This document shows, piece by piece, positions 24,301 through 36,000 of a stretch of DNA of 64,000 bases (the stretch's first letter is position 1; each line of letters begins with the position of its first letter). A program made the translations under genes and the position numbers. The stretch comes from Styela clava (lineage: Eukaryota > Chordata > Ascidiacea > Stolidobranchia > Styelidae). The stretch covers positions 14,389,001-14,453,000 of the forward strand of contig NC_135254.1 in NCBI RefSeq assembly GCF_964204865.1. The letters are read 5' to 3'. Below the pieces are notes generated by a model. That model searched no databases. It had not been told where the DNA came from and saw only the letters and a list, made by a program, of their open reading frames with translations.

Positions 24301-27300
24301 ACAGTTTTCCAATCTACGTAACTTCCTCTGTCTTTTTCAACAGGGAGATCTTGTTTAGGAAGGATTTTTGGGTCACCAACACCAGGTAAGTTTCTTAATT
24401 TATATGTGTAAAAACTTCTTCTTCGAAGCTCCCTGAAAAAAATAATTTAAACAGATCATCATCAAACAAATTAATTCCTGTCGGCGGATAGGGAATAGTG
24501 CTAAGCATTACAAATACGCTGGCCATCAAATCCCCCAGGGGACAATTATATTTGAGAGAATAACTAGACTTCTCGTCAAAGCTTACAGTTCTGCAACTTA
24601 CTAGAATAGCAATAAAATATATTTACTGGTACTTTGGAATGTTATGCTTAATTGTGTGTAACTAATTCACAAAGCACATCTTATTTCTTCATTATAGTAT
24701 TGATTTAAAAATTGCTTCACTTGATTGTGTAACAAAGCATGTCAATTATTGTAGTGTATGAAATATGTTTTTATCATTTTATTAACTTGACTCAAAGATT
24801 CAAAACAAGGTCAAAACACTCAATTAGTGATAGAAAGGTCTTATGAGCAATATATTATGTTCCAAAAGTGAAATGTATTCAAAGTCAAATTCGATGAAGA
24901 AATATAATATGACCATTGATGACTTGCATTGATATTACCAACCTACCCACACAATATCAATTAATAGAAGTGATAGTTTTCTCATATTACTTTTTCAATA
25001 TGCTGAACACTTTTAAGCAATAGTTACGAAAAATAATATTGAATTCTTCATATATGTTCAAGTTTCGAAAACCTTCGATTATTGGTTGAAATCATGACAT
25101 AATAAAATATGGATATTGCAGTATAAGCAGATCCTTGATCATCAATTTAGATCTGACATGGGCAAACTACGGCCCGCGGGCCAAATTCGGACCGTTTGAT
25201 AATTTAATCTGGCCCGCTGAGGCCGCCACAACCAAACTAAAACCAAATTTTGATATTTTAGCTAAAAAATAACTCAAGGAATTTGTTGAAATTGTGTTTG
25301 AATTTAATTTCGACACGGGGCTTATTGTTTTCTACATGTGCTTTTGTAACACTGTAAGTATTGTTTGTAAAATGTAACTTTTACGTCACACTTACATGGC
25401 CCACCAGGGTAGATGGGCAAAATTTCTGGACCCCAGTCAAAATTCTTGCTCACCCCTGATTTAGATATTTGAACAATCTCTTAATAAGAGTTGAAGTACA
25501 ACGAAATAAAGACTTTATGAGTTAGTAATAAAATGAGCTTTTTGTTATTTTGTATTATAAGTTTTCAGGATATGAGGTGAATAATGTTCAATGATATCTT
25601 CCAATCTTGCGTCTATAGAGACAAGCAGACAAAAAACTTGACTTGATATGAGTGAATGAAATACCAGGAAAATCTCATGTTTGTAAGGTAAATATATTTT
25701 GGACAAAAAGACATTAATATTTTTAAGTGGAAATTAAAGAAACCAATGAATGATACATGATATATAGGGCTTTCACCCAAAAAGGTTAATCATGAAAAAG
25801 TTGTTTTGAGAAAATGAGAAATACATATATTTTGGATTATTGAACTTGTGTAACTCTTTACTGAAATTTCACATTTTACTGAATGGTGAGTATTGCATCC
25901 CACTAAGGTTAGGTACCAATACACCAATGAGCACCTTTTTCCCTATTTCTTTATAATATTTTTAAATAAATATTTTTTTGACATTTAATATTCGCATTTT
26001 TGTCTTGAAATCCTCTACATAATTTAGTCAATTATATATGAGGTGTTCCCACCATCGTTTTTAATAATACTCAAGACGAGTGGTCGCAAAAGTGACTGAG
26101 AGAACATAATCTTTTCGGTTCCCCATAATATTGCATACCAAATTTAATACACCCTGATTTAGGTGATACATATGAGGTTTTAACTGTAATGCCAACCTAG
26201 ATTTCAACATTACTACAGTTGAGAAGAATTACTACAATGAGAACTTTCATAAAATGAATTCAAAGATAATATATAGACTGTTCAAGATCAATAAATAACA
26301 GGATAGAGCATGACACAGACACAAATGTAAATAAGAATGGTAGCTAATGACTTGTCAGTTAAACATAATGTATTATCAAATTAACGGCATATCATTTGTT
26401 TGAAATGTTTAAGGCAAACATAATAGAAGACACAGTAAATTTCAAACCATATTGAGACTTACGAACAGTACCGTCAACAAAGCGGACACTATTGTGGGGT
26501 GACCTCAAATAACAGAATTCATAAATTTCCTAATTACTCCTACGAAAATATTGCGCAACGTATCCTAGATTACTGAAACATTTAAATACAATTATACACG
26601 AACAGAAGTTCCAGTGTTCAATTGTTAAATAAATTTCCTATATTTTCATAGAAATAATTAAGAAATTTATGAATTCTGTTATCTGAGGTCCCCCTACAAT
26701 ATTATTCGTTTTGTTGACGTTTGTAAGTCACTCAGGTTCTGATTTTTGTTCACAGAGTAAATGCAGAGAAGAGAAATAATGCTATTGAAGGGTTTCACGG
26801 TGATTCAAGGCTTTGAGCATAATCCTTCATTTTTAAAAAGACCTCTTAATATCTCTTCTATAATAATAAAAAAACGTACACAGTGATCTCCTGTGCTTTT
26901 CCATCTTTTGACATCAAGATAACAGTCGGAAATTCATTTATCGTTACTCCAGTATTGTCCGTTAATGCTTTAACAGCAATGGAATCAGAAATTACTCTTC
27001 TAGCGGATATATTCTTGCAAGATGAAATGTCGAGAATAACCTAACATAAAGCAAAAATAATAAATTTGAAATAAAAAATAAAGAGTGTCACTTTAAAATT
27101 TTGTTTTATTCCGATTTTTTCCGTTCTATTACGAGTTCGGGGACTGTCTGTGTTAGCCAAGTGAATATACCCCCTACCCCTAGGCTTCAGTTTCTTTACA
27201 CAACTTGATGTGAAGTAGGCGAACAAATTTAGTTACCTCCATATTGGTACACACACTTATGGAGCCCAAATTTTGTTCCCAAAAGTCAAATTCTTCACAG

Positions 27301-30300
27301 GTTTAAAAACACCCACTTAGACCCACTACCCACCCAATAAATTCAATTTCACCTCTTTGCCTATAGATGATGACTCTTCTTCTATAATGACTGCAAGATA
27401 GTGTGGAGTTGACTTGGATTTTAAAAACTGGTTGATGTCTTCAAACCTTCAATAAAGAAAAGAATTAACATTAGAAACTGGTACCAGGTCACTAACACGA
27501 ATACAATGATTTTGATTGGAACTATGAATAATGTACATGGTGTTTCATGAAGTCCTGTTACAATTTCAATTTTTTATGAAGTCAGTTCTCAATATATCTT
27601 AAATCGGTTTGTTTAATTTTAATCAGCTTTTATTCCAAGTTTGTTACACCCATACATGCCCACCATCAGTTGTTGCATTGAGCACATGTAAAGTTAACGT
27701 ATGACTTCATGAACACCTTGTATTATGTTAAATATACCAGAAAAGATATAGAAATAGATATATATTATTGGACATGTATAAATAAACTAATTTTATTGTG
27801 TTGAAGAATTCCATGCTAAGATGCTTCCTACATTATAAAATATCCAAATATCCGGAAAATACAACGTTACAATTTCTATGCCAGAGACCTCACGAATAAA
27901 ATAAAGAACAAGAAGGAAAATTGTGAAAAAATTGAATGAAAAAATAATGTCAATTAATCACTATAGAATTTCCATCCTGTCATTGTATGGTAATCATAAA
28001 TTTTAGTTTTAATTAGTAGTCAATAAACATGTGTCTGTATGTTACCATATGTTTCCTTTCAATGAGTTCTAGTCAAAAAGCTGACTACAATTAGTTAACT
28101 AATAATATAATTTCTACAACTCAGATAAGTGGAATTGAGATATCATAGCAAGACAAAATATAGCAATAGGATATTCTAATTGATTGTGAATGTATCAAAC
28201 GTATAACGTATTAGCATATTTTCCAGCTGATAACCACAGTATGATTGCTACTAAATTTTCAAAAAGAATGCAGACAAATAGCAGCTGGCAGTAAAAAGTC
28301 AAATTACAATAGTTGTGTTTGGAAGAGTTAGGTATCGAATACAATATAGAATATATCAACCCAGATATGAAGGTAACACAAATTATACACAATTAACACA
28401 ATTATGCAAAAAAATAGCCAGACCCCTGAAGAAATATGTAAATAAGTCGCCCAAAAGTCGCCTAAAAATATGAACCCAGAAAATCAAGTAAAAAATCGGA
28501 TCCAGAAAATAGTCTTACTATTCCGAAAATATGGTACTCAAAAGTTTCAATTTCTTTTAAAACTTCAAAACCACTATTATAGTTTTATGTCCCGCTTCCG
28601 CAACTGCATTTGGGCTGATGTTCATGGTAGTGTTCATACAAAAAAACATCAATGGCTATGGAGCCGGAGCTCAGCTAAGTAGAAAGAAATGGAGCATTGT
28701 AGCATTGTGTTAGTATTGCATGACTTTTGCTGTCAAATATACAAACATATAATTTCTTACGATGCAAAGTCAAATGTTGGCTTGGGTATTCCTTCCAGAC
28801 TCCATGTCACATTGTCAAGATACTTCTCGATATTGTGCACAGAAATGTTCCGAAGATTTTCAATAGATCTTGCTAGAAACAAAAAATATGAAAGCCCATA
28901 TCAAACTTGTAATCTAATTTCAACATAATATAATAATGAATGCAATGTAGTGCATTTGAGGCAACTCATGTACATGGGAAGCATAACACCAGTCGTGAAT
29001 ACATTTTCTTAAGGGAATAAAAATTTTTCCAGTCAATAGATCATAAATTAAATCAGTCTTGAAATTGATTCGGTTAAAATTTAAACTGAAATTCAAAATA
29101 AAAAGTACAGTTCATCTTCACTTTGTTCTTAAGGATGCAATATAATCAAAATGAATGATATTTGATTGATTGTTTTCTATTGTTAAGCGGAAAATTATTA
29201 AACAGTATGACTATTGATGAAGACTCAATGCACTGTCTGTTACTATTAAAATATAGAGCAGCTATGACTTTAATACCAAATATACACTAAATAAAAGTGT
29301 AACATACCATCAATCACTTCTCCAGAAATACCTTTATTCGAGTGTGGATGAAAAATCTAATATAAAATAAAACAAAACTAAATTATTTATAAAACATAGA
29401 TTTAATTTATATGGATTTAGTAAATAAGATGAATGGATGAATAAAGATGATACTAGTCTTCATTCCACTAGCAAACAAATTGTAAAAAATATCAATCGAT
29501 TCAGTAAATAAAATATTACTGCAATGTGTTTCTATTCTCTGAAAAATGATGTATTTGAGACCTAAACCATATATAATCTTTTGTGCATTTAACTCAGAAA
29601 GGCTTATAGTGAAAACTCATTTTTAAGTTTGAGATACTCTTGCCAAATAAAGTAGAATTATACTAAAAATGTTGCGATATATACTAAAATACCAGCTAAT
29701 GGTAAGTTTGCTATATTAAATTTTTTTTTTCATTAAGGAGTGCTCAAAGCAAAGCTCTGAATGGGAGTAATCTCTGAGTGAAGTTACAAGCGAATACTAA
29801 TGTGAAGAGTTGATGATGAAAAAAATAGAAAAACTATGACGGAACCGTTACAAGAATCAGAAGAATGCAGTTTTCTATGCTTTAGAAAGAACTCGATTAT
29901 AGTCCCATTTCCCAACACTGGAATTCCAATATATCAATGGTTGGATAATCTACAAAGTACAAACCCCACAACACAAAACACGAATGCACCCATGTATAGA
30001 ATGATATATGAATAACATGCATGCTAATGAAAAATAACACCACAAAAGTAAACTGGAACATATTGCTCATGTTTTACTAATAAACCACCAGTTTTGTCTA
30101 CTAAATACCCTGGTAACAGGCAAATCATGTATTAGAAGTGGTTCATCAGAACATCGTAGAATTTTTTCATCATTTAAAGAAGTTATGTTTGCATCACATT
30201 GCATAACACCAGGTCTAAGGCACTGACTCCATCCTTTTCAATAAAATAAATTTGATTTGACTGAAATTTAAAAGCGACAAGTAAACCTAATTTGTAGATG

Positions 30301-32317
30301 GATTAGGCATTAAGTACATGCTAGCTACTGCATCGTATCACTTGTATAATGGATGCCCTGATCTTGTGAGTAAAGTACAGCTGGACTATTTGTCACTATA
30401 TGGTTATAATGCATTGAAATAACAACTTAACAAATGATCCCAAAACTGACAAAAACTTGTGAAAAGACGAAAAACAATGAATTATTATAAGATTAGTGAA
30501 GACAGCTTTCATCTCCCGCAAGAAAAATATAAAATCCAGCTCGATAAAAATTAGAAATATTATATTAAGTGCAAGATTTTCAGGCATTCGTTGCATGATT
30601 TTCAAAAATATTTACCAGTTAATTATCACAAGTATCAACAGGAAAACTAAATCAAAGTAAAAAAAAAATAAGATAAGCCACATAAAAACCTCGTACAACG
30701 GAAATCAGAATGAGTGACAAAGTGAAATGGTGACACAAGCCAGAATAACAAAATGCGATATGTATCAATAATTGGATTTCTTCGAAGAAAACAAATTATC
30801 TTTCATGATTTGAATTGCAAATCCTTAATCCATTTTGATTTCCTAACTTTAACAAATATCATGAATCATATTAAAATAATAACTTATGTATAGGATAAAA
30901 TTGATCTAGGAATGAATTTCCAGAGGGATTTGAAAATTACTGATGTAGAAGTTCTAACTTTACCCAAAATATGCAAAAAATAAAGCATTCTAAGTTAACC
31001 ATCAAAATTTAAAAATCCAACAATTAATAATCACAAACATATATAAAACTGCTGTGTTTTATGTGAAATTTAAACAATTGAATCCACCATGAAAAATGTG
31101 ACAGACGAAAATCGGAGCATGCTGTGAAGTATAGCAGTCAAGTTGTTCATGGAAGTTGGGGGACACAAATCACAAAAAGTATTAGCTGAGGACAATTATT
31201 AAGAAAAAATCAAAAGTGCCAATGAAATTATTAACCAAAGCAGGTCATGCATGCCAACACATACCCTCATTTCAGGGTAACCTCTGATTTCCATTTTGAG
31301 ACATAATTTTCGATTATCTTCATCTGGGCAGTCTAAAACTCCAATACGAATTATATTCTGCCATTCTGAATAAATTTATTTTCAAATTACATCAGGAGTG
31401 AGCATGCAGAATGCACAAAAAATATTTATGATCAAATTGAACTAGTTTTTTAATATAAAATACATATGAATTTTGATGTACCTCTAAAAGTTATAAAATT
31501 GTAATTTAGTGTTCACTTTGGACAACATTTTATTTTGTTATATCTTTACACATTTTACCTGCAATATCTTTTGCAAATGCCTTGAAAGTTGGAGCAAATT
31601 CTTGACAGTGACCACACCACGATGAATAAAATTCAATTATCCAAATATAAGGACTGTAAAAAATAGTATGAGAAAAATAGGATTTTCAGAGTTTGAATCA
31701 AAAATAACATGAAAGAAAAATGAAATGAGTTGAACTTGAAATTCCATGAATATACAATATATAAACGAGAACAGATACAGATGTGGTTGTCCTTTATATA
31801 CTTTATTAGCATAAAGTTTGAAATATTCCATAAAAAAACATTTTTTATTACACCGAAACTTTACAGGTTCTGACATCACACCAACTATTCAAAATTCAAC
31901 ATCTTGAAGCTGAAACATCTTTTTGGTCGGGTGAATAAAATAGTTAGTTATTCATTACATGATTATGCCAAGTCAAAACTAGTTCGTGAATAGTCAAAAT
32001 AGATGTAACAGCAAGAGGTAAGTTTCTTATTCTGTCACTTTTTTTTACATAATTGTTGTATGAAATATAGATATATATAATTTTTTTTTATGAAAAAATT
32101 AACAGAAAAGCCGATTTCACACTACTGCATAACAATGGTTAATATACCTGTCAAAAACAGTTTCTTCAAAACTTGATGCCGTCAATATTGTCACATTATC
32201 TTCAGTTCCATACAAGCCAACGGCTGCGGGTTGAACTGCTTTAAACGCCGCCAAGTCGATCCCCCAAAACAAGACGAACACAAATAATGTCGGGTATTTG
32301 AACAAATAATAATCCAT
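18314..32317 (-). CDS. QSOX1: Quiescin sulfhydryl oxidase (QSOX), type I membrane flavoenzyme
   Basis: Fifteen exons run from 32317 down: 32317-32148, 31653-31559, 31365-31265, 29356-29308, 28872-28761, 27446-27353, 27040-26880, 24432-24295, 23897-23768, 23406-23284, 22978-22840, 22044-21870, 20817-20610, 19411-19286 and 18601-18314. Phases close throughout, giving 702 aa. QSOX makes disulfides in secreted proteins and passes electrons to oxygen through FAD. Visible parts are: a signal peptide (residues 1-26); the thioredoxin domain with CGHC at 70-73; a second, redox-silent thioredoxin-like domain; the helical FAD-binding region ([13 protein letters not shown]); and the Erv/ALR domain with [19 protein letters not shown] at 456-459 (FAD-proximal) and CHDC at 518-521. 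A transmembrane helix lies at about 672-691 followed by RRR. The intron after exon 12 has a GC donor. QSOX1 and QSOX2 cannot be told apart here. Confidence 0.95.
19444..19678. mobile_element. hAT-like MITE (family A, full length), perfect 8-bp TSD
   Basis: GACTAAAC at 19436-19443 is repeated at 19679-19686. The inverted ends share 'cgaagtatgcg.accaa.atggcggacatcgga'. The interior 'ccttattttagtcctattat.agttcg' recurs at 13180 and 38270. It lies in QSOX intron 13, 33 bp upstream of exon 14. Confidence 0.9.
19743..20047. mobile_element. hAT-like (Charlie-type) short element
   Basis: The left end CAGTCGTTCCCAACC and the reversed right end CAGCGGTTCCCGACC are inverted repeats of the widespread 'cagtggttctcaacc' type. 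No clear target duplication remains. It lies in QSOX intron 13. Confidence 0.7.
21154..21383 (+). repeat. tRNA-derived SINE
   Basis: It carries a box A-like TGGCCGTTTAGTGG at 21163, a box B GTTCAAATCC at 21231, then a non-tRNA body and an A/T-rich tail ending 'aataaataaaaaaaa'. Related pieces are seen at 60035-60105 (reverse; TGGCCTAGTGGTTAAAG), 23135-23260 and 10845-10925. It lies in QSOX intron 12. Confidence 0.65.
21415..21807. mobile_element. hAT-like foldback MITE (family B), 8-bp TSD with one mismatch
   Basis: ACTAAAAC (21407-21414) and ACTAAAGC (21808-21815) flank the element. The interior 'tttctctcattttgtcgtaacaatactgataagagagagat' matches the copy at 9141-9571, as does 'gtaatttttgga.g.c.tagtcaggtg.gggttagga'. 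It was inserted beside the SINE tail. Confidence 0.8.
25153..25458. mobile_element. hAT-like MITE, perfect 8-bp TSD
   Basis: ATTTAGAT at 25145-25152 is repeated at 25459-25466. The left end is ctgacatgggcaaactac and the reversed right end is caggggtgagcaagaatt; the subterminal 'cggcccgcgggcc' matches that at 45583-45602. It lies in QSOX intron 7. Confidence 0.85.
26491..26700. mobile_element. Foldback MITE with about 55-bp inverted ends
   Basis: The left arm runs 'attgtggggtgacctcaaat' then 'aacagaattcataaatttcc'. The right arm, reversed, runs 'attgtagggggacctcagat' then 'aacagaattcataaatttct'. The short loop ('tagattactgaaacattt', 'agttccagtgttcaattg') resembles 20085-20155. It lies in QSOX intron 7. 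Confidence 0.8.
27105..27270. mobile_element. Family A-related MITE fragment
   Basis: It shares 'ctattacgagttcggggactgtctgtgttagcc' and 'cctccatattggtacacacactt.tggagc' with 13180-13335. Its left end is worn. It lies in QSOX intron 6. Confidence 0.6.
27538..27722. mobile_element. Dispersed MITE-like repeat, copy 2
   Basis: Its ends, 'ggtgtttcatgaagtcctgt' and, reversed, 'aggtgttcatgaagtcatac', are inverted repeats. It matches the repeat at 1727-1898. It lies in QSOX intron 5. Confidence 0.6.
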
Positions 32318-33096
32318 ATTATAGTTATTTCTGTTTTTTCAGTTCCATCAACTATGTCTTGACTTAGTTATACATTTCTACCGGTCTACACTGATTATTT
32401 AATTAGCCCAAAAGTGGTAAAGTATATAAAAGATCTAGATAAACATTCAAAAATATGATTACATAACTCAAATGAAATTTGAATGATACTTTTTTAGTGT
32501 CAGAATAATTTTTAGTATGGTAAGTTATAATTCAACCAACCAATCAATTTTATTAACTAATTAAAACATTTTATCTCAACTAATGTCAATATCTGAATAT
32601 ATTAAGTCAAGAAAAAACTTTTCGTTGAACATCCCTATCAGTACAGCAGTAGGCTATCACTGTATCGGTGACAAGTGTATCTTTCTGATTAGCCATCATT
32701 ACAGAAACAAACAAAAAAAATAGATGCTCGGGGCTACATCCACGGCGCAAAAACTCACGCAACTAACTGACTGGCAGTCCTAGAAAATTTATAACCTATG
32801 TATGAAAATAGTATCTGAGCGGCTGTACAAATTTCAGCCGTTACATCATCGTTAAATTACTGCTGATTGGTCAATATTACGGTAGAAAACAAGGAAGTCG
32901 ATACTCGAGGAAACAGGGGAAACACCCAGCCCAATGTTCGAAATTTGAGTGCGAAATTTGGAATGTTTGTTGTTAGCTATTTGGCGATTTTACTCGACTG
33001 TCGAATTTTGGTGGTTCTGTGTACGTTTCCCGCAATTTAAGCGTGACTCTGAGTGATATATTTGTCAAAACAACGTTTGCGTAAGTTTTTAAAAAG
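32318..33096. promoter_or_regulatory. Divergent promoter between QSOX and DCAF17
   Basis: Start codons at 32317 (-) and 33097 (+) leave 779 bp for both promoters. An inverted CCAAT box (GATTGG) lies at 32865-32870. The stretch about 32800-32925 also occurs, diverged, at 63535-63680, so part of this promoter is a repeated sequence. No TATA box stands out. Confidence 0.55.
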
Positions 33097-36000
33097 ATGG
33101 CAGAATATCGGCCAGTGAACATTATACAAATGTTGGAGAGGCGACAGCTTGGACTGCCTTTAAAAGAGAAAGGAAGATGCGTTCGACATTCACGCAATAA
33201 CTACAGATGCGACTTCGATCTTCTGAAGACTTTGTTATGTGATCGGGAATTATATCTGGAGGTAACTATTTTGCATTTCTGTATTTTGGAGTTCCTTCCT
33301 TCCCTTTTAATCTTATCTGGGGCGATGACGCTGCGATGCATGGAATACGGTACCGTACTAGATTCAGAAATTAAAAAGACATAGCCATATAAATTTTTTA
33401 TGTTGGAAATAGAGAACCAATAATTGTATGATTTATTTACTGAGGTTGAACGGGACTTTCTGTAGCTGTAATTAAAACAAACACTAATTAATTATACATT
33501 TCACTTTTGTGCCCAACTGAATGATTAGGGCTATTGAGTTGTTTGATATAAAAGCTAACATTTTAATTATTTTTCAAGGTAATTGCATGTCGAAAAGTAT
33601 CCAGATCAAAAGAACCATCATTTTGTCACAACCGTTTGTTTACAAATAATTATTGCTCATGGTTCAACCTGTGCACAAGTCCGACAGCTGGGCCGTTTTT
33701 GATGAAATCCAATATATTTTCTAAAGATATGCCACCGACTCAAATTTCTTCATCATCAAATGGGTAGGCTAGCTTTGACTGCTTGTAGTCTTTGTAGAAT
33801 ATTCATTCACTTACGTCCTGTCCTACCTTTTTGCTTCGGGTCGATCAAAATTTTGTACCCTGCTATTGACGCAAAATAACATATAATTTTGCAAATTTTT
33901 TTCTAGTTTTTTTGCCAAATTAACTCTTTGTTTTTTGAAATATATAATTTTGACATTTCTAGTTCCATTAGGTACAAAATTTGACTCCCTTAAAAATATG
34001 ACTCTGACTCCGACATAAGTACCTGGGAAACGACTCTCGACCCGTTTTTAATTCCTTGGTTCAAATAACTTTTATTAATTTGATAGATATTGATCATCTG
34101 TAAACCTTTCTTATCCAGGCCAAAAATTGTTGATGCAGTCACTGTGAACCCACCTAATGGTTGCATGCCACTGCCAAATTCTCAACATCTACCATGCATA
34201 CTTTTACTCGGAAAGAATGGTTGGTTATATCAGGTTAGTTTAGAATTCCTATCACATTTTGTCTTCTAATTTCCACGGCAATTTTAGAATATGCACTCGG
34301 CTCAGTTACAGCTTTTTCCAAAATCAAGTTCATGTCCCTGAAACAACTATCTGGTTAACTAATCCTGCACCGTCTTATCGACTTTTCTCCTTTCTCCCAG
34401 GATAAATATGTGGATCCTATCCTACTTTATATTTTTACTTGCATATAATTATAAAAAAAATTAAACTTCATAAAAAAAAATCCTTTTATAAGAATTGATG
34501 TTGGGCAACAAAATCATACTTTGTTATTGTTAAGATTGCGCAATGTGCAGCCAGGTTACCGACCTAAATAGGTTAACACATTGCAGCTTGAAAACCTCAC
34601 GTTCAAACCACAGAATTAGATATTTTATGATTCAGACCAACGCATTTAGAAAATGCACATAAATTACATTCTTAATAATACTGAATTGGGCAATATTAAA
34701 TTTCACAGAGGTTTATGATATGTCGCAAACCTTAATATAAGTGATTGAATTAATAGATAATTTGATTGTTATATTTATTTCCAGTATTGTTTGAAAGATG
34801 CTGCTCTTCTGAATAAAATCTACATTCATACCAATGTATTTTCTGATGAATTGGTTGAATCATCATGTTCTATTGAACAGACATATGAAAATCAAAATTC
34901 ACCAACAGAACGGACGAGACAAATTGTTTCCTCACTGAATATTACATATAAATACATAACACTTAATGGTGCAGAGGGCAGAGTGCTCGTTCGTAGTGGC
35001 ACTGTTGTTCAAAATGGCTATGCGTATTCTGCTTATCTCCTTTTGGCTCTTTTTCCTTTGAAAATCGTCAGTCATTTTGTAACGAAGGCAATAAACCCAA
35101 ATCTAAAAGCCGAGCTTTGGACTGATATATTTGTCATAACTGCGATCAAAGGATCATCTGTCACTTTATACGGTTTTAAGGTGAGTTTTATTCAACATTT
35201 TGGGAATCTTTCTGAGATGAGATATAGTTAGTGAAAATATGGTGTGTAATTTCTATCCACAAAATAAATCTGAAACAATTTTGGTATTATGTGCCTTTCA
35301 CATGGAAGATGTTGTCTGCACCAGAAGTAGCCTATTAGAATTTTGTTACCAACCTTTTTTGTTAAAGTCTTCTTTTCACCTATTATAAAACTATTCATGC
35401 TCCATCACCATGCATTAAAATTCCGTTTCTGTCTGGTGTTTAATCATCAGTGGATCGTTAGCTGGTGATATTAGCACAGTAGAATTCCCTCCCCGATTGA
35501 GAAACACGTTCCTAGACCCAAAATTGCAATGCCAAACGGGATTTTCGAATTGAGATTTTAGAATCGAATCGTTATATTTTGAATATTTATTCAAATCCCA
35601 TTCCCCCAATATATACGAATAGTATCATAAAACTATTTACTGAACTCTATAGTGATCTGTGATGTCTAGCAAAAAAGTTAGGTCCACTACATTTACAATT
35701 TCTACAGGACATCGAAAAGTTGTATCATATAAATGCATCTCCTGTTTATATTGGGAAGAAAGTTTTTTGTCAGCGATCACCTAATCATAATGAAATGCAG
35801 ATGGTCGAAATTGGTGATACTGATATTGGTATTCCTTACACAACTGAACTGATAGATCTCAACAAGTTTGAAGAATACTCAAGTATAGAATTGTTCCATA
35901 CAAAGGTATTCTACACTTTTGTTTTCACCTATCTGTAGTAATGTACATCATCGAAACAAGGAAGAGGCCAGATGTTGAATTTTTTATGAAACATAAACTG

